Shown here: positions 1 through 5,466 of the stretch, piece by piece
Numbering within the stretch: position 1 is the first letter of the stretch
Layout: each line of letters begins with the position of its first letter
Assembly (NCBI GenBank): GCA_003224995.1
Contig: QIAI01000255.1
Span: 1 to 5,855 of the forward strand
Source of the DNA: Acidobacteriota bacterium
GTDB taxonomy: Bacteria > Acidobacteriota > Terriglobia > Terriglobales > Acidobacteriaceae
Direction of reading: 5' to 3'
Length of the DNA: 5,855 bases
Notes under the pieces: generated by a model
Seen by the model: the letters and a program-made list of their open reading frames with translations, nothing else
The model's database searches: none
Told to the model about the DNA's origin: nothing
Program-made: the position numbers and the translations under genes

Positions 1-1
1 G

Positions 2-973
2 CAGAGCCGGGGCCGCACTGGTCGTTACCTGGAATTGCAGGCAGGAAAGGCGAGCCTCAACGTGCTGAGAATGGCCAAGCCCGGATTGATGTACGAGTTG
101 CGGGACTTGCTGGAAAAAGCCCGCAAGGACGGTGTCCCCGCGGCGAAGGACCACATTACCCTCGAAGACGACGGTCATAAGCCGGTGCGGCTCCGGGTGG
201 AAGTGGTCCCCTTCGCTACCCCGGCGCGGGACCAAAGAAATTACCTGGTGCTGTTCGAGGAGGAAACGGGTCAGGAGCTGGACCGAGCCGAAAAGCAGAC
301 TCCGGCGAGGCCTGTGGGTACCAGAGATCAACGAGCCACGCAATTACAGATGGAGCAATTGAAGCAAGAATTGGGGGCCACCAAGGAGTACCTGCAGTCG
401 ATTATTGAATCGCAAGAGGCAACCAACGAAGAGTTGCAGTCGGCGAATGAGGAAATTCAGTCGGGCAACGAGGAGTTGCAGAGTACGAATGAAGAACTCC
501 AGACCTCGAAGGAGGAGTTGGAATCCGCGAATGAAGAGCTGAATACGGTGAACGAGGAAATTCAGAGTCGCAACCAGCAGTTGGCCCAACTCAGCAGCGA
601 TCTGATGAACCTGCTGAACAGCGCCACCATTCCGATGATCATGCTGGGACAGGATCTACGCATCCGGCGATACACGCCGGAAGCAGAAAAAGCGCTGGGA
701 TTTTCCGAGAGCGACGTGGGGAAGACGCTGACGCACATTCCACTGGCTATCGATCTGCCGCTGCTGGAACGATGGATGCTCGACGTGATTCGAGATGTGA
801 CGCCCCATAATGAACAGGTGCGGGCGCATGACGGCAAGTGGTACAAGCTGCGCATCACGCCCTACCGCACGCTGGAGAACAAGATCGATGGTGTGGTGAT
901 CACCCTGCTGGATATCAGTGATGTAGTGGAGCGCGACATGGGAGGGAAGGACTCCCGGAGCAAAAGAGCCTAA
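2..973 (+). CDS. CheB/CheR/PAS fusion signalling protein, C-terminal part (5' end outside window)
   Basis: The open frame has no stop back to the window edge. The first residues (GRTGRYLEL, then AGKASLNVLRMAKPGL) are what one expects just after the CheR methyltransferase part in CheB-CheR-PAS fusions, so TTG at 35 is not the true start. Counting from that TTG, a first PAS-like region covers about residues 15-80. A perfect coiled coil of NEELQSx heptads covers about 128-183. A second PAS domain (PAS_10 type) covers about 190-297 and closes with ITLLDIS, the usual PAS end. The protein then stops after a short basic tail, with no HisKA or HATPase domain, so output through its own kinase is not possible. 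Family knowledge: such fusions join methylesterase, methyltransferase and sensory domains, in the cytoplasm. Partner and stimulus are unknown. A second CheB gene follows downstream. Family assignment is firm; function is inferred. Confidence 0.87.
   Translation, partial: QSRGRTGRYLELQAGKASLNVLRMAKPGLMYELRDLLEKARKDGVPAAKDHITLEDDGHKPVRLRVEVVPFATPARDQRNYLVLFEEETGQELDRAEKQTPARPVGTRDQRATQLQMEQLKQELGATKEYLQSIIESQEATNEELQSANEEIQSGNEELQSTNEELQTSKEELESANEELNTVNEEIQSRNQQLAQLSSDLMNLLNSATIPMIMLGQDLRIRRYTPEAEKALGFSESDVGKTLTHIPLAIDLPLLERWMLDVIRDVTPHNEQVRAHDGKWYKLRITPYRTLENKIDGVVITLLDISDVVERDMGGKDSRSKRA
416..583 (+). repeat. Eight in-frame heptad repeats (21 bp each) coding a coiled coil
   Basis: Eight consecutive 7-residue units of the pattern x-x-x-N-E-E-L/I run without interruption: EATNEEL, QSANEEI, QSGNEEL, QSTNEEL, QTSKEEL, ESANEEL, NTVNEEI, QSRNQQL. 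Leucine or isoleucine recurs every seventh residue, so this is a parallel coiled-coil or signalling helix joining two PAS domains. The DNA repeats vary at synonymous positions, which suggests an old, protein-selected repeat rather than a fresh DNA expansion. Similar N-E-E-L helices are typical of CheB/CheR/PAS fusions. Confidence 0.85.
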
Positions 974-974
974 C

Positions 975-1080
975 AAGCGAACCGCAGGCGGTGAAGCGCA
1001 ACCCTCATTTCAACGCCATTCTTGGCACGACCGAGGTCGTGCCCTTCCCGATCCGCGCTCCATCTGCGCGTTCTTCGCAG
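975..1080. repeat. Dispersed intergenic repeat, copy A (about 105 bp)
   Basis: This stretch begins two bases after the stop codon of the upstream gene and aligns in the same orientation with 5352-5455. Hand alignment gives roughly 85% identity with two or three 1-base gaps. The best block (1024-1052) is identical in both copies and contains a perfect hairpin. The outer parts (GAACC, CAGGCG, TGAAGCGCA, TTCAACG, CGCGCTCC, CGCAG) are also shared. No reading frame is preserved between copies, so it is not coding. It is probably a member of a genome-wide intergenic repeat family. Confidence 0.8.
1024..1043. other. Perfect 9-2-9 hairpin in repeat copy A
   Basis: GGCACGACC-GA-GGTCGTGCC forms a fully paired hairpin (8-bp stem with a CGAG tetraloop, or 9 bp by strict symmetry). 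It is followed by CCTTCCCG, not a T-tract, so a Rho-independent terminator is unlikely. The identical hairpin recurs at 5399-5418 and a compensated variant at 5490-5509. Confidence 0.85.
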
Positions 1081-1113
1081 CGTGGTGGTGTGGTGTTTCA
1101 GAAATAAATGGCA

Positions 1114-1128
1114 TCAGGAAAATCCTGA
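1114..1128. promoter_or_regulatory. Small perfect inverted repeat, possible operator
   Basis: TCAGGA-AAA-TCCTGA has perfect 6-bp arms around a 3-bp centre. It sits in the non-coding stretch between the two CheB-family genes, 332 bp before the start of the second. No T-run follows and no clear promoter boxes flank it. It could be a protein-binding palindrome, but a match this short could also be chance. Confidence 0.35.
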
Positions 1129-1178
1129 GTGAAGAGAAGCGGCCGTTTGAAAACACAAGGTCCCTCCACTCCGCTTCG

Positions 1179-1290
1179 CTCCGGTCGGGATGACAGATTT
1201 ATGGCGCTCCGGTCGGGATGACAAACTCATGGCACTCCGGGCGCGATGACAGACTCATGCAACTCCGGTCGGGATGACAGATTTATGGCG
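1179..1290. repeat. Four tandem 28-bp repeats
   Basis: Units start at 1179, 1207, 1235 and 1263, each opening with CTCCGGTCGGGATGACA or a close variant (unit 3 has CTCCGGGCGCGATGACA). Units 1 and 4 are identical over all 28 bases, while units 2 and 3 differ in the second half (AAACTCATGGCA, GACTCATGCAA against GATTTATGGCG). A period of 28 is not a multiple of three, so the array is not a coding repeat. There are no unique spacers, so it is not a CRISPR array. The preceding CCCTCCACTCCGCTTCG probably belongs to the same mobile or satellite-like motif. Confidence 0.92.
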
Positions 1291-1459
1291 CGAACTTGCG
1301 GGATAGGACACGTGGACTCCACCGGGTTTGCTGCACGACCGAGTCTGGGTTCAGGGGAAGTCTCGAAAACTCCATGCAACGGAAGGGGAATGGGGATCGC
1401 TCTAAGGGGAGTGATTCACCAAGCCGGGCGATCGTGCCGACGATAGCTGGAGACGAAGC
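1291..1459 (+). other. Leader region of the CheB gene, no gene seen
   Basis: This stretch links the 28-bp array to the CheB start. I see no credible -35/-10 pair. One weak hairpin lies at 1394-1417: ATCGCTC (1396-1402) pairs with GAGTGAT (1409-1415) through one G-T wobble, can extend by two further pairs, and has the loop TAAGGG. Short open frames here lack family signals and ribosome sites, so I do not call them. Confidence 0.4.
1449..1452 (+). promoter_or_regulatory. Shine-Dalgarno of the CheB gene
   Basis: GGAG lies 7 bases before the ATG at 1460, an ideal spacing. It supports this start, which also places the conserved GGSAG motif at residues 8-12 as expected for a free-standing CheB catalytic domain. 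Confidence 0.75.
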
Positions 1460-2485
1460 ATGCGCGACATCATTGTGATTGGCGGTTCGGCGGGCTGCTT
1501 CGATCCTTTGCGACGCATTGTGCATAGCCTGCCGCAGGATTTCGCAGCGACTCTTTTCGTCGTCGTCCACGTAGCAGCGGATGCCGGATGCTTGCTCGAC
1601 GGGTTGCTCTCCCGTGCAGGAAAACTGACAGCCAGCCATCCCAAAGACGGGGAGTGGATTCGCAGCGGTCACATTTACGTGGCGCGACCGGACCACCATC
1701 TCACAGTGGAAGACGGGCGGGTCCGGGTGCAGAAAGGGCCGCGAGAAAACCGGCACCGGCCTGCGATTGATCCTCTGTTCCGAAGCGCCGCGCGGGTCTA
1801 TGGGCCGCGGGTGATTGCAGTTTTGTTAAGCGGCCTGTTAGATGACGGATCGGCGGGATTGCTAGCGGTACGCCGTCGCGGAGGCGTGGCCATCGTGCAG
1901 GACCCGGAAGAAGCAAAGTTCGGCGAAATGCCACGACGAGCATTGCGCTATGCGGGCGCCGACTTCATTCTGCCCTCCGCAGAGATCGGGCCACAGGTGC
2001 AGACCCTGACGAATGCGCAAAAGGATGAAACCATGACAGAGCCGAAGAATGAGAACGCGAAAGGAGGTCGCCCGCTCGCGGATGATCCGGAAGGTAATCT
2101 GGAAGTTGCGTTTCCCGAAGAAGGACAGGGGGCGCCGTCCGTCTTTGCCTGTCCGGAGTGCCACGGAGTGCTATGGGAGTTGAAAGACGAGAAGATGGTG
2201 CGCTTCCGCTGTCGCGTGGGGCATTCTTACGCTCCGGAAAGCTTGTCGCAAGAATTGTCGCACACCACGGAAACCGCGCTGTGGGCGGCTATGCGAGCGC
2301 TGGAAGAAAAAGCGGCCATGCAGCGAAGGGTAGCGGAATCGCTAGGAGGAATGACATCGATCGCAAGGCGATTACGAGATCAGTCGGCGGCCGACGACGC
2401 GAACGCAAAAGTAATCCGCGAAATGATTTTCCACCGAGACGATCAGTTGGAAGAAGAAGGGCCGGAACAGAGGGCGGCCAGCTAG
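1460..2485 (+). CDS. CheB-type protein-glutamate methylesterase with C-terminal zinc-ribbon-like domain, no receiver domain
   Basis: 341 residues. The CheB catalytic domain fills about residues 1-185. The nucleophile loop is IGGSAG with Ser10, the histidine motif is VVVHV with His37, and the acid motif is LSGLLDDGSAGL with Asp129, matching the Ser-His-Asp triad of CheB, which hydrolyses methyl-glutamates (or deamidates glutamines) on receptors. FGEMPRRAL (154-162) is also family-typical. There is no N-terminal response-regulator domain, so control by CheA phosphorylation is absent. After a polar, likely disordered linker (185-225) comes CPEC...FRCRVGHSY, with Cys231, Cys234, Cys251 and His255 as likely zinc ligands, then a long helix (260-295). 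This architecture is known in acidobacterial and other soil CheB proteins. A CheB/CheR fusion lies upstream, suggesting a shared methylation pathway. The target protein is unknown. Family assignment is strong. Confidence 0.92.
   Translation: MRDIIVIGGSAGCFDPLRRIVHSLPQDFAATLFVVVHVAADAGCLLDGLLSRAGKLTASHPKDGEWIRSGHIYVARPDHHLTVEDGRVRVQKGPRENRHRPAIDPLFRSAARVYGPRVIAVLLSGLLDDGSAGLLAVRRRGGVAIVQDPEEAKFGEMPRRALRYAGADFILPSAEIGPQVQTLTNAQKDETMTEPKNENAKGGRPLADDPEGNLEVAFPEEGQGAPSVFACPECHGVLWELKDEKMVRFRCRVGHSYAPESLSQELSHTTETALWAAMRALEEKAAMQRRVAESLGGMTSIARRLRDQSAADDANAKVIREMIFHRDDQLEEEGPEQRAAS
2021..2035 (+). promoter_or_regulatory. Possible internal translation start in the CheB gene
   Basis: AAGGA (2021-2025) stands 7 bases before an in-frame ATG at 2033 (Met192). 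The site falls exactly at the junction between the methylesterase domain and the linker plus zinc-ribbon tail. Starting here would give a 150-residue tail-only protein. This is a sequence-based possibility only; such sites also occur by chance. Confidence 0.3.
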
Positions 2486-2519
2486 GGGCGGAAGTTGCGA
2501 GAACCGCTCCTTTAATTAT
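2485..2519 (+). terminator. Probable Rho-independent terminator of the CheB gene
   Basis: GGGGCGG (2485-2491) pairs with CCGCTCC (2504-2510) over seven bases with one G-T wobble, around a 12-base loop. TTTAATTAT follows. The stem overlaps the last base of the stop codon. The T-tract is interrupted, so strength is uncertain. Read on the minus strand, the hairpin lacks a T-tract, so it should serve the plus-strand gene only, at a convergent gene junction. Confidence 0.55.
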
Positions 2520-2528
2520 CTAATTATC
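2513..2528. repeat. 8-bp tandem duplication spanning the regulator's stop codon
   Basis: TAATTATC occurs twice back to back (2513-2520 and 2521-2528). The second copy codes the last codons and stop of the minus-strand regulator. Loss of one copy would still leave Asp-Asn-stop, so it is neutral for the protein. It also lengthens the A/T-rich tail behind the terminator hairpin. Confidence 0.6.
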
Positions 2529-3008
2529 CTGATCGCGGCCTTTCGCCGGAGGAAGCGTAAGTCCGCTCGTGACCCGCAGCGCCGCCGCGAAAAGATCCTC
2601 GGGTTTGCGATCTTCCTTGGCAGTCCCCTGACGAAGCGTGTGCAGGCTCGAGATCAGCAGTCGCAAGGACGAGCGCGTCTCGGAGCGCAATGCAGTCATC
2701 TGCTCGCGCAAAGCGTGCATTTCGCGAATGCCGTCGCGGATCGCGTTCAGTTCGGGAGCGCGAGGAACTTCAAAGCTGGGATTCAGGCGAAAGGTCTCGC
2801 GAATGGGGCTGGCGGCAATCCAAGCATCAATTTCGGCGCGCGTGGCAATTACGGCGGCACGCGACTTGCCCGCTGGACGACGTACCGGCAAGCCAAACTG
2901 CGCCTCGTACCGCTGCACCGTGCGCACACCCTTGCCCATGTAATTGGCAATCTCTTTCCAGGAGCTTAGAAATCTGGACTCCTGCGACTTGTTGCGAGAT
3001 GCGGCCAT
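2520..3008 (-). CDS. Small helix-turn-helix DNA-binding protein (acidobacterial type)
   Basis: 162 residues from the ATG at 3008. I prefer this start to the upstream ATG at 3059 because AGAGGAG lies just before it and because family members begin shortly before the FLSSWKEIA motif. Residues 13-64 form a MerR/excisionase-like winged HTH: SWKEIANYMGKGVRTVQRYE carries the turn and recognition helix, and GLPVRRPAGKS plus TRAEIDAWI complete the wing and last helix. Residues about 93-125 are a heptad-rich helix (IRDGIREMHALREQMTAL) that could mediate dimerisation. No enzymatic or ligand domain is visible. It follows the CDF transporter gene on the same strand after 108 bp and converges with the CheB gene. 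Its target is unknown; local control of the transporter or autoregulation through the nearby palindrome is conceivable but unproven. Confidence 0.85.
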   Translation of the reverse strand: MAASRNKSQESRFLSSWKEIANYMGKGVRTVQRYEAQFGLPVRRPAGKSRAAVIATRAEIDAWIAASPIRETFRLNPSFEVPRAPELNAIRDGIREMHALREQMTALRSETRSSLRLLISSLHTLRQGTAKEDRKPEDLFAAALRVTSGLTLPPAKGRDQDN

Positions 3009-3012
3009 AAAA

Positions 3013-3019
3013 CTCCTCT
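3013..3019 (-). promoter_or_regulatory. Shine-Dalgarno deciding the HTH gene start
   Basis: On the minus strand AGAGGAG is followed by TTTT and then ATG (3008-3006). The upstream alternative ATG at 3059 has only CAGGT directly against it, far too close. This site therefore sets the start and removes 17 residues from the longer open frame. Confidence 0.75.
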
Positions 3020-3092
3020 GGGCGACCACAGCGAAATTCGGGCGGTCTATTAAAAGCATACCTGATTTTGAGTTGGATGGGAGCGTTTACTA

Positions 3093-3108
3093 TGTTCGAT
3101 GCCGAACA
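3093..3108. promoter_or_regulatory. Perfect-arm palindrome between CDF and HTH genes, candidate operator
   Basis: TGTTCG-ATGC-CGAACA has perfect 6-bp arms and a 4-bp centre. It lies 9 bp downstream of the transporter's stop and about 85 bp upstream of the HTH start. No T-run follows on either strand, so it is not a good terminator. The geometry suits a dimeric repressor. It is not the GAAC-N4-GTTC SOS box, because the half-sites point the other way. No confident promoter was found beside it. Confidence 0.45.
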
Positions 3109-3116
3109 AACACTTT

Positions 3117-3950
3117 TCATGCGGCCTTGGACGAGTTGGTGGATCGCCTGAGCGAGTCCGCTTCGATGTAGATCCGTTCGATGGAGGGCTCTTGCTGGCG
3201 AATACCGCTTTCAATCCGGTCAATGGCGGACTCAAGTTGGCGGACATCGAGATCGGGACGAAAGCGAATATCGACGTTCAGCAGGACCTGATTGGGCCCC
3301 AGTTGCATGGTGAGCAGGTCGCCGACAGCCTCGACGGAAGGATCGGAGGCGATGATCTCGCGAACCCGGCGAATGCGAGCGCGATTGGTTCTCTCGCCCA
3401 CCAGGAGCGCTCCGCTTTCCCGGCCCAGTAAAAGGGCGATCGCGCCCAGCAGCAGGCCGATGAGAATCGAGGCGATCGGATCAAGGTAGGGATTGTGCAG
3501 CCTGGTTCCCAGAAAGATTCCTAGGAACGCCAGAAAAGATCCGACCAGGCCTCCCACGTCTTCGAGAAAAACCGTGAAAATGGTGGGATCTTTGCTGTCA
3601 ATGATTTCCTGCCAGGTGGTCTCGTCGGGTTCCTTCCCGCGTTGCAACTCACGATAAGAGACACGGAACGAGTAGGAATCGAAAGCTGCGGACAAGGCCA
3701 GCACCAGGTAGTTCCATCCGACGTGTTCGAAGGGCTCGGGGTTTCGCAGGCGCGAGATTCCATGGTAGATGGCGAAACCGCCGCCCGCGCCGAAGATGTA
3801 GACGGCAACCAGAAGCGAATAGAAATAGAGGGCTTTTCCGTGACCGTAAGGATGCAGGTGATCCGCCGGGCGGGCACTGCGCTTCATTCCCCATAGCAGG
3901 AGAAGCTCGTTTCCGGTATCGATCGTAGAGTGAACGGCTTCGGCCATCAT
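3117..3950 (-). CDS. CDF (ZnT9-like) cation efflux transporter, N-terminally truncated, possible pseudogene
   Basis: 277 residues from the first ATG. The frame opens inside conserved helix 2 (EAVHSTIDTGNELLLLWG) and continues with HPYGHGKALYFYSLL, the ZnT9-type hallmark. Membrane helices follow at about 43-63, 79-96, 125-149 and 157-176, then a cytoplasmic C-terminal domain (about 190-265) ending RIYIEADSL as in this CDF subgroup. His7 and Asp11 fit the helix-2 metal site; Glu130-Asp131 fit the helix-5 site. Known CDF proteins exchange divalent metals for protons across the membrane. Helix 1 is missing: relatives have about 25-40 more N-terminal residues. Family-like residues (KVSAAAFTGSSA) run on upstream in this frame, but no start codon precedes them before a stop at 4026-4028. 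The gene is therefore probably broken, or the sequence contains a frameshift error. The HTH gene follows downstream. Confidence 0.82.
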   Translation of the reverse strand: MMAEAVHSTIDTGNELLLLWGMKRSARPADHLHPYGHGKALYFYSLLVAVYIFGAGGGFAIYHGISRLRNPEPFEHVGWNYLVLALSAAFDSYSFRVSYRELQRGKEPDETTWQEIIDSKDPTIFTVFLEDVGGLVGSFLAFLGIFLGTRLHNPYLDPIASILIGLLLGAIALLLGRESGALLVGERTNRARIRRVREIIASDPSVEAVGDLLTMQLGPNQVLLNVDIRFRPDLDVRQLESAIDRIESGIRQQEPSIERIYIEADSLRRSTNSSKAA

Positions 3951-4014
3951 GGCGGAGCTTCCGGTAAAGGCGGCCGCGCTGACTTTCCTTTTCGGCTTGC
4001 AGGTTTTCGGCCAT
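3951..4014 (-). pseudogene. Displaced 5' end of the CDF gene
   Basis: Bases 3951-3986 code KVSAAAFTGSSA in the transporter frame, the normal sequence before SAMMAEAVHS. Further upstream the homology stops. In another frame an ATG at 4014 opens MAENLQAEKES, which reads like a plausible CDF N-terminus. The hydrophobic first helix is not found in any of the three frames. A deletion of a few tens of bases that removed helix 1 and shifted the frame explains both facts. This is inference; a misassembly would look the same. Confidence 0.5.
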
Positions 4015-4185
4015 GCGGCACAGCTTCAATCTGCCGCCTGTCATGTCGAGGCAGATTGCTCTGGTGAGATGTTTACGGGTGTACAGGAGTTGGGCTCGAA
4101 AAAATGGCTGACATTTTCCGAAGTTGAAGAATGTTTCCCTGCAACCGGCCTCAAACAGAAGATCAATCCCCAGCAAAAATCTGAA
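4015..4185. other. Spacer between the queuosine-salvage gene and the CDF gene
   Basis: I find no gene here. A weak A/T-rich inverted repeat (AAAATG at 4101-4106, CATTTT at 4112-4117) followed on the minus strand by TT could be a poor terminator for the upstream gene, but only one G-C pair supports the stem. No clear promoter for the CDF gene is visible. Confidence 0.3.
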
Positions 4186-5289
4186 TCAATACATGATGGT
4201 CCTGGTCAGGTGATGCGGCCAGGATGTGGTGTGATACGGCAACCAAAGACGGGCATCGATCTGGGGAATGATGATCTTGTTTTCGGGCGACCGCTTTTTG
4301 TTGATCTCTTCACACAGCAAGGCGGTGGCGTAAATGCAGTGAGCGCGGATCTCGACTTCCCATGCGCTGTCACGCGGGATGAGCGTGTAGCTGTTAATGG
4401 CAGTTTCCAACTTCTCGGAGTAACTGGTCATTCCCATCAGACGCAAGCCGACGGGCACAATGTAATCCGCAAAGGCGGTCATCTTATTGATATCTTCGAG
4501 GGGGAAAGCGCCGCTTTTGTGGAGCGCGGAGTAAGTGATCCAGATGCCGAGTTGCGGAAGCTTGTAGAACTTGATGGTATGGCCATCGTATTCGCTCACG
4601 TCGTTGAAGCGCGGGAATTCCTTTACCAGGCGGTCGATGAGACCCTTGCCGCCGTCGTAGAGGCGCGGCGGGCAGCTCCGCACGAAGTTGTGGAAGCGAC
4701 CGCCATAGTTCGCGGCGAGTACGGTTCCCACCTGATGCCAGACTTCCATTTTCTCGTCGAGCATGGGCATCTCGATGTTTCCGGCAAAGATGCGCTGCAA
4801 GTCGGGGCGGGTAACTTGGGCGAGGAATTTGCCGTCGAGAATCGGGAAGCCATTGTCCATGGCGCGCTTCATGCAGGCGAAAAGCGCATCGGAATCGGAC
4901 CAGTGGCGCCCCGCGTAGTCGACCTGGAACTTGGTATGGTTCGAGAAGTCGGTGAAGGCGGTATCGACGGCGTCCGCGGTCATCACGAAATCAATAGTGT
5001 CGTCGGCGCTGCCCTGCCCGATGCCGAAAGGGAGCTGGTAGTCGGGCATGGGGAGTTCTTCGTAGGCCATCCAGCCGGCAACTTCGCGGACGCGGTCAAC
5101 ATTGGTGTGGACGTCGCGCGAATGCTCGATCACGGGAGGCAAGCTGTCGAGGACAGGGCTTCCGGTGAGTCGCGGAAGAGGCGTGGAAGGCCCGGTCTGA
5201 GTGTGGACTGAAGCGGTGAACCGGGGCAGCGCGGCAAAGGCGGACGCAGTTTTGAGGAGATCGCGACGGGTGGGGTTTCCGGATTTCAT
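4186..5289 (-). CDS. Queuosine-salvage (Qng1/DUF2419) family protein with twin-arginine-like leader
   Basis: 367 residues. From about residue 46 to the end it follows the queuosine 5'-phosphate N-glycosylase family, known from eukaryotes and some bacteria, which frees queuine from the nucleotide. Landmarks: MDNGFPILDGKF (144-155), EMPMLDEKMEV (173-183), NYGGRFHNFV (194-203), EFPRFNDVSEYDG (224-236), IKFYK (239-243), MTAFADY (270-276), YSEKLETAI (290-298), EVEIR (311-315) and IDARLW (344-349). Before the domain stand 45 extra residues with TRRDLLKTASAFAAL (7-21), close to the Tat consensus, then a Pro/Thr-rich linker. That implies export or a lipoprotein-like placement, odd for an enzyme of a cytoplasmic nucleotide. 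Some conserved family positions differ (ADYI-VP instead of ADYR-LP). The start is the only in-frame one after a stop; AGGAG lies 12 bases before it, longer than usual. The exact substrate is uncertain. Confidence 0.86.
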   Translation of the reverse strand: MKSGNPTRRDLLKTASAFAALPRFTASVHTQTGPSTPLPRLTGSPVLDSLPPVIEHSRDVHTNVDRVREVAGWMAYEELPMPDYQLPFGIGQGSADDTIDFVMTADAVDTAFTDFSNHTKFQVDYAGRHWSDSDALFACMKRAMDNGFPILDGKFLAQVTRPDLQRIFAGNIEMPMLDEKMEVWHQVGTVLAANYGGRFHNFVRSCPPRLYDGGKGLIDRLVKEFPRFNDVSEYDGHTIKFYKLPQLGIWITYSALHKSGAFPLEDINKMTAFADYIVPVGLRLMGMTSYSEKLETAINSYTLIPRDSAWEVEIRAHCIYATALLCEEINKKRSPENKIIIPQIDARLWLPYHTTSWPHHLTRTIMY

Positions 5290-5301
5290 GAATGTCGCAT
5301 T

Positions 5302-5306
5302 CTCCT
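5302..5306 (-). promoter_or_regulatory. Likely but distant Shine-Dalgarno of the Qng1-family gene
   Basis: AGGAG on the minus strand lies 12 bases before ATG 5289-5287. The codons between are TTC, ACA, GCG and AAT, with no alternative start before the in-frame TGA, so the start is fixed despite the long gap. A second ATG nearer the AGGAG is out of frame. Confidence 0.45.
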
Positions 5307-5351
5307 GACCTCAGCGGCTAAACGGGCGCGGAAAAAGTCTTGCAGATGCCA

Positions 5352-5455
5352 AAACGAACCTCAGGCGCTGAAGCGCAGACCTAATTCAACGGATTAGCGG
5401 CACGACCGAGGTCGTGCCCTTCCCGATTCGCGCTCCCTCTGCACTTTTTTCGCAG
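5352..5455. repeat. Dispersed intergenic repeat, copy B
   Basis: Same-orientation copy of 975-1080, about 104 bp, differing by scattered substitutions and small gaps around an identical 29-base core (5399-5427). It lies 62 bp upstream of the Qng1-family start, in a 305-bp non-coding stretch. Unlike copy A, its right end carries T-tracts (5445-5450 and 5456-5460). Confidence 0.8.
5399..5418. other. Perfect 9-2-9 hairpin in repeat copy B
   Basis: GGCACGACC-GA-GGTCGTGCC, base for base the same as at 1024-1043, followed by CCTTCCCGAT. No T-run follows directly on either strand. Confidence 0.85.
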
Positions 5456-5466
5456 TTTTTAAAGCT

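Noticed and set aside
35..37. TTG as the true start of the first gene
   Set aside because: Conserved family residues continue in frame up to the window edge, so the gene begins outside the window.
344..589. Minus-strand leucine/phenylalanine-rich open frame that looks like a repeat protein
   Set aside because: It is the antisense image of the NEELQSx heptads; its regularity is inherited from the coiled coil on the plus strand.
1024..1043. Hairpin as a Rho-independent terminator of the CheB/CheR fusion gene
   Set aside because: No T-tract follows, and the same hairpin also appears upstream of another gene, so it behaves like a dispersed repeat.
1179..1290. 28-bp repeats as a CRISPR array
   Set aside because: Units are directly adjacent with no spacers, they diverge internally, and no cas gene is present.
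1283..1756. 157-codon minus-strand open frame over the CheB start
   Set aside because: It overlaps the catalytic domain antisense and shows no recognisable motif or ribosome site.
3009..3059. Upstream start (ATG at 3059) for the HTH gene
   Set aside because: It lacks a properly spaced ribosome site, while ATG 3008 has AGAGGAG in front and fits the usual N-terminus of the family.
4101..4117. AAAATG-GCTGA-CATTTT as a terminator
   Set aside because: The stem has only one G-C pair and is too weak to support a call.
3949..5211. 420-codon plus-strand open frame
   Set aside because: It lies antisense to the Qng1-family gene, whose reading frame shows clear family motifs. The plus-strand product shows no recognisable family, and the apparent signal peptide comes from the antisense of the CDF 5' end.
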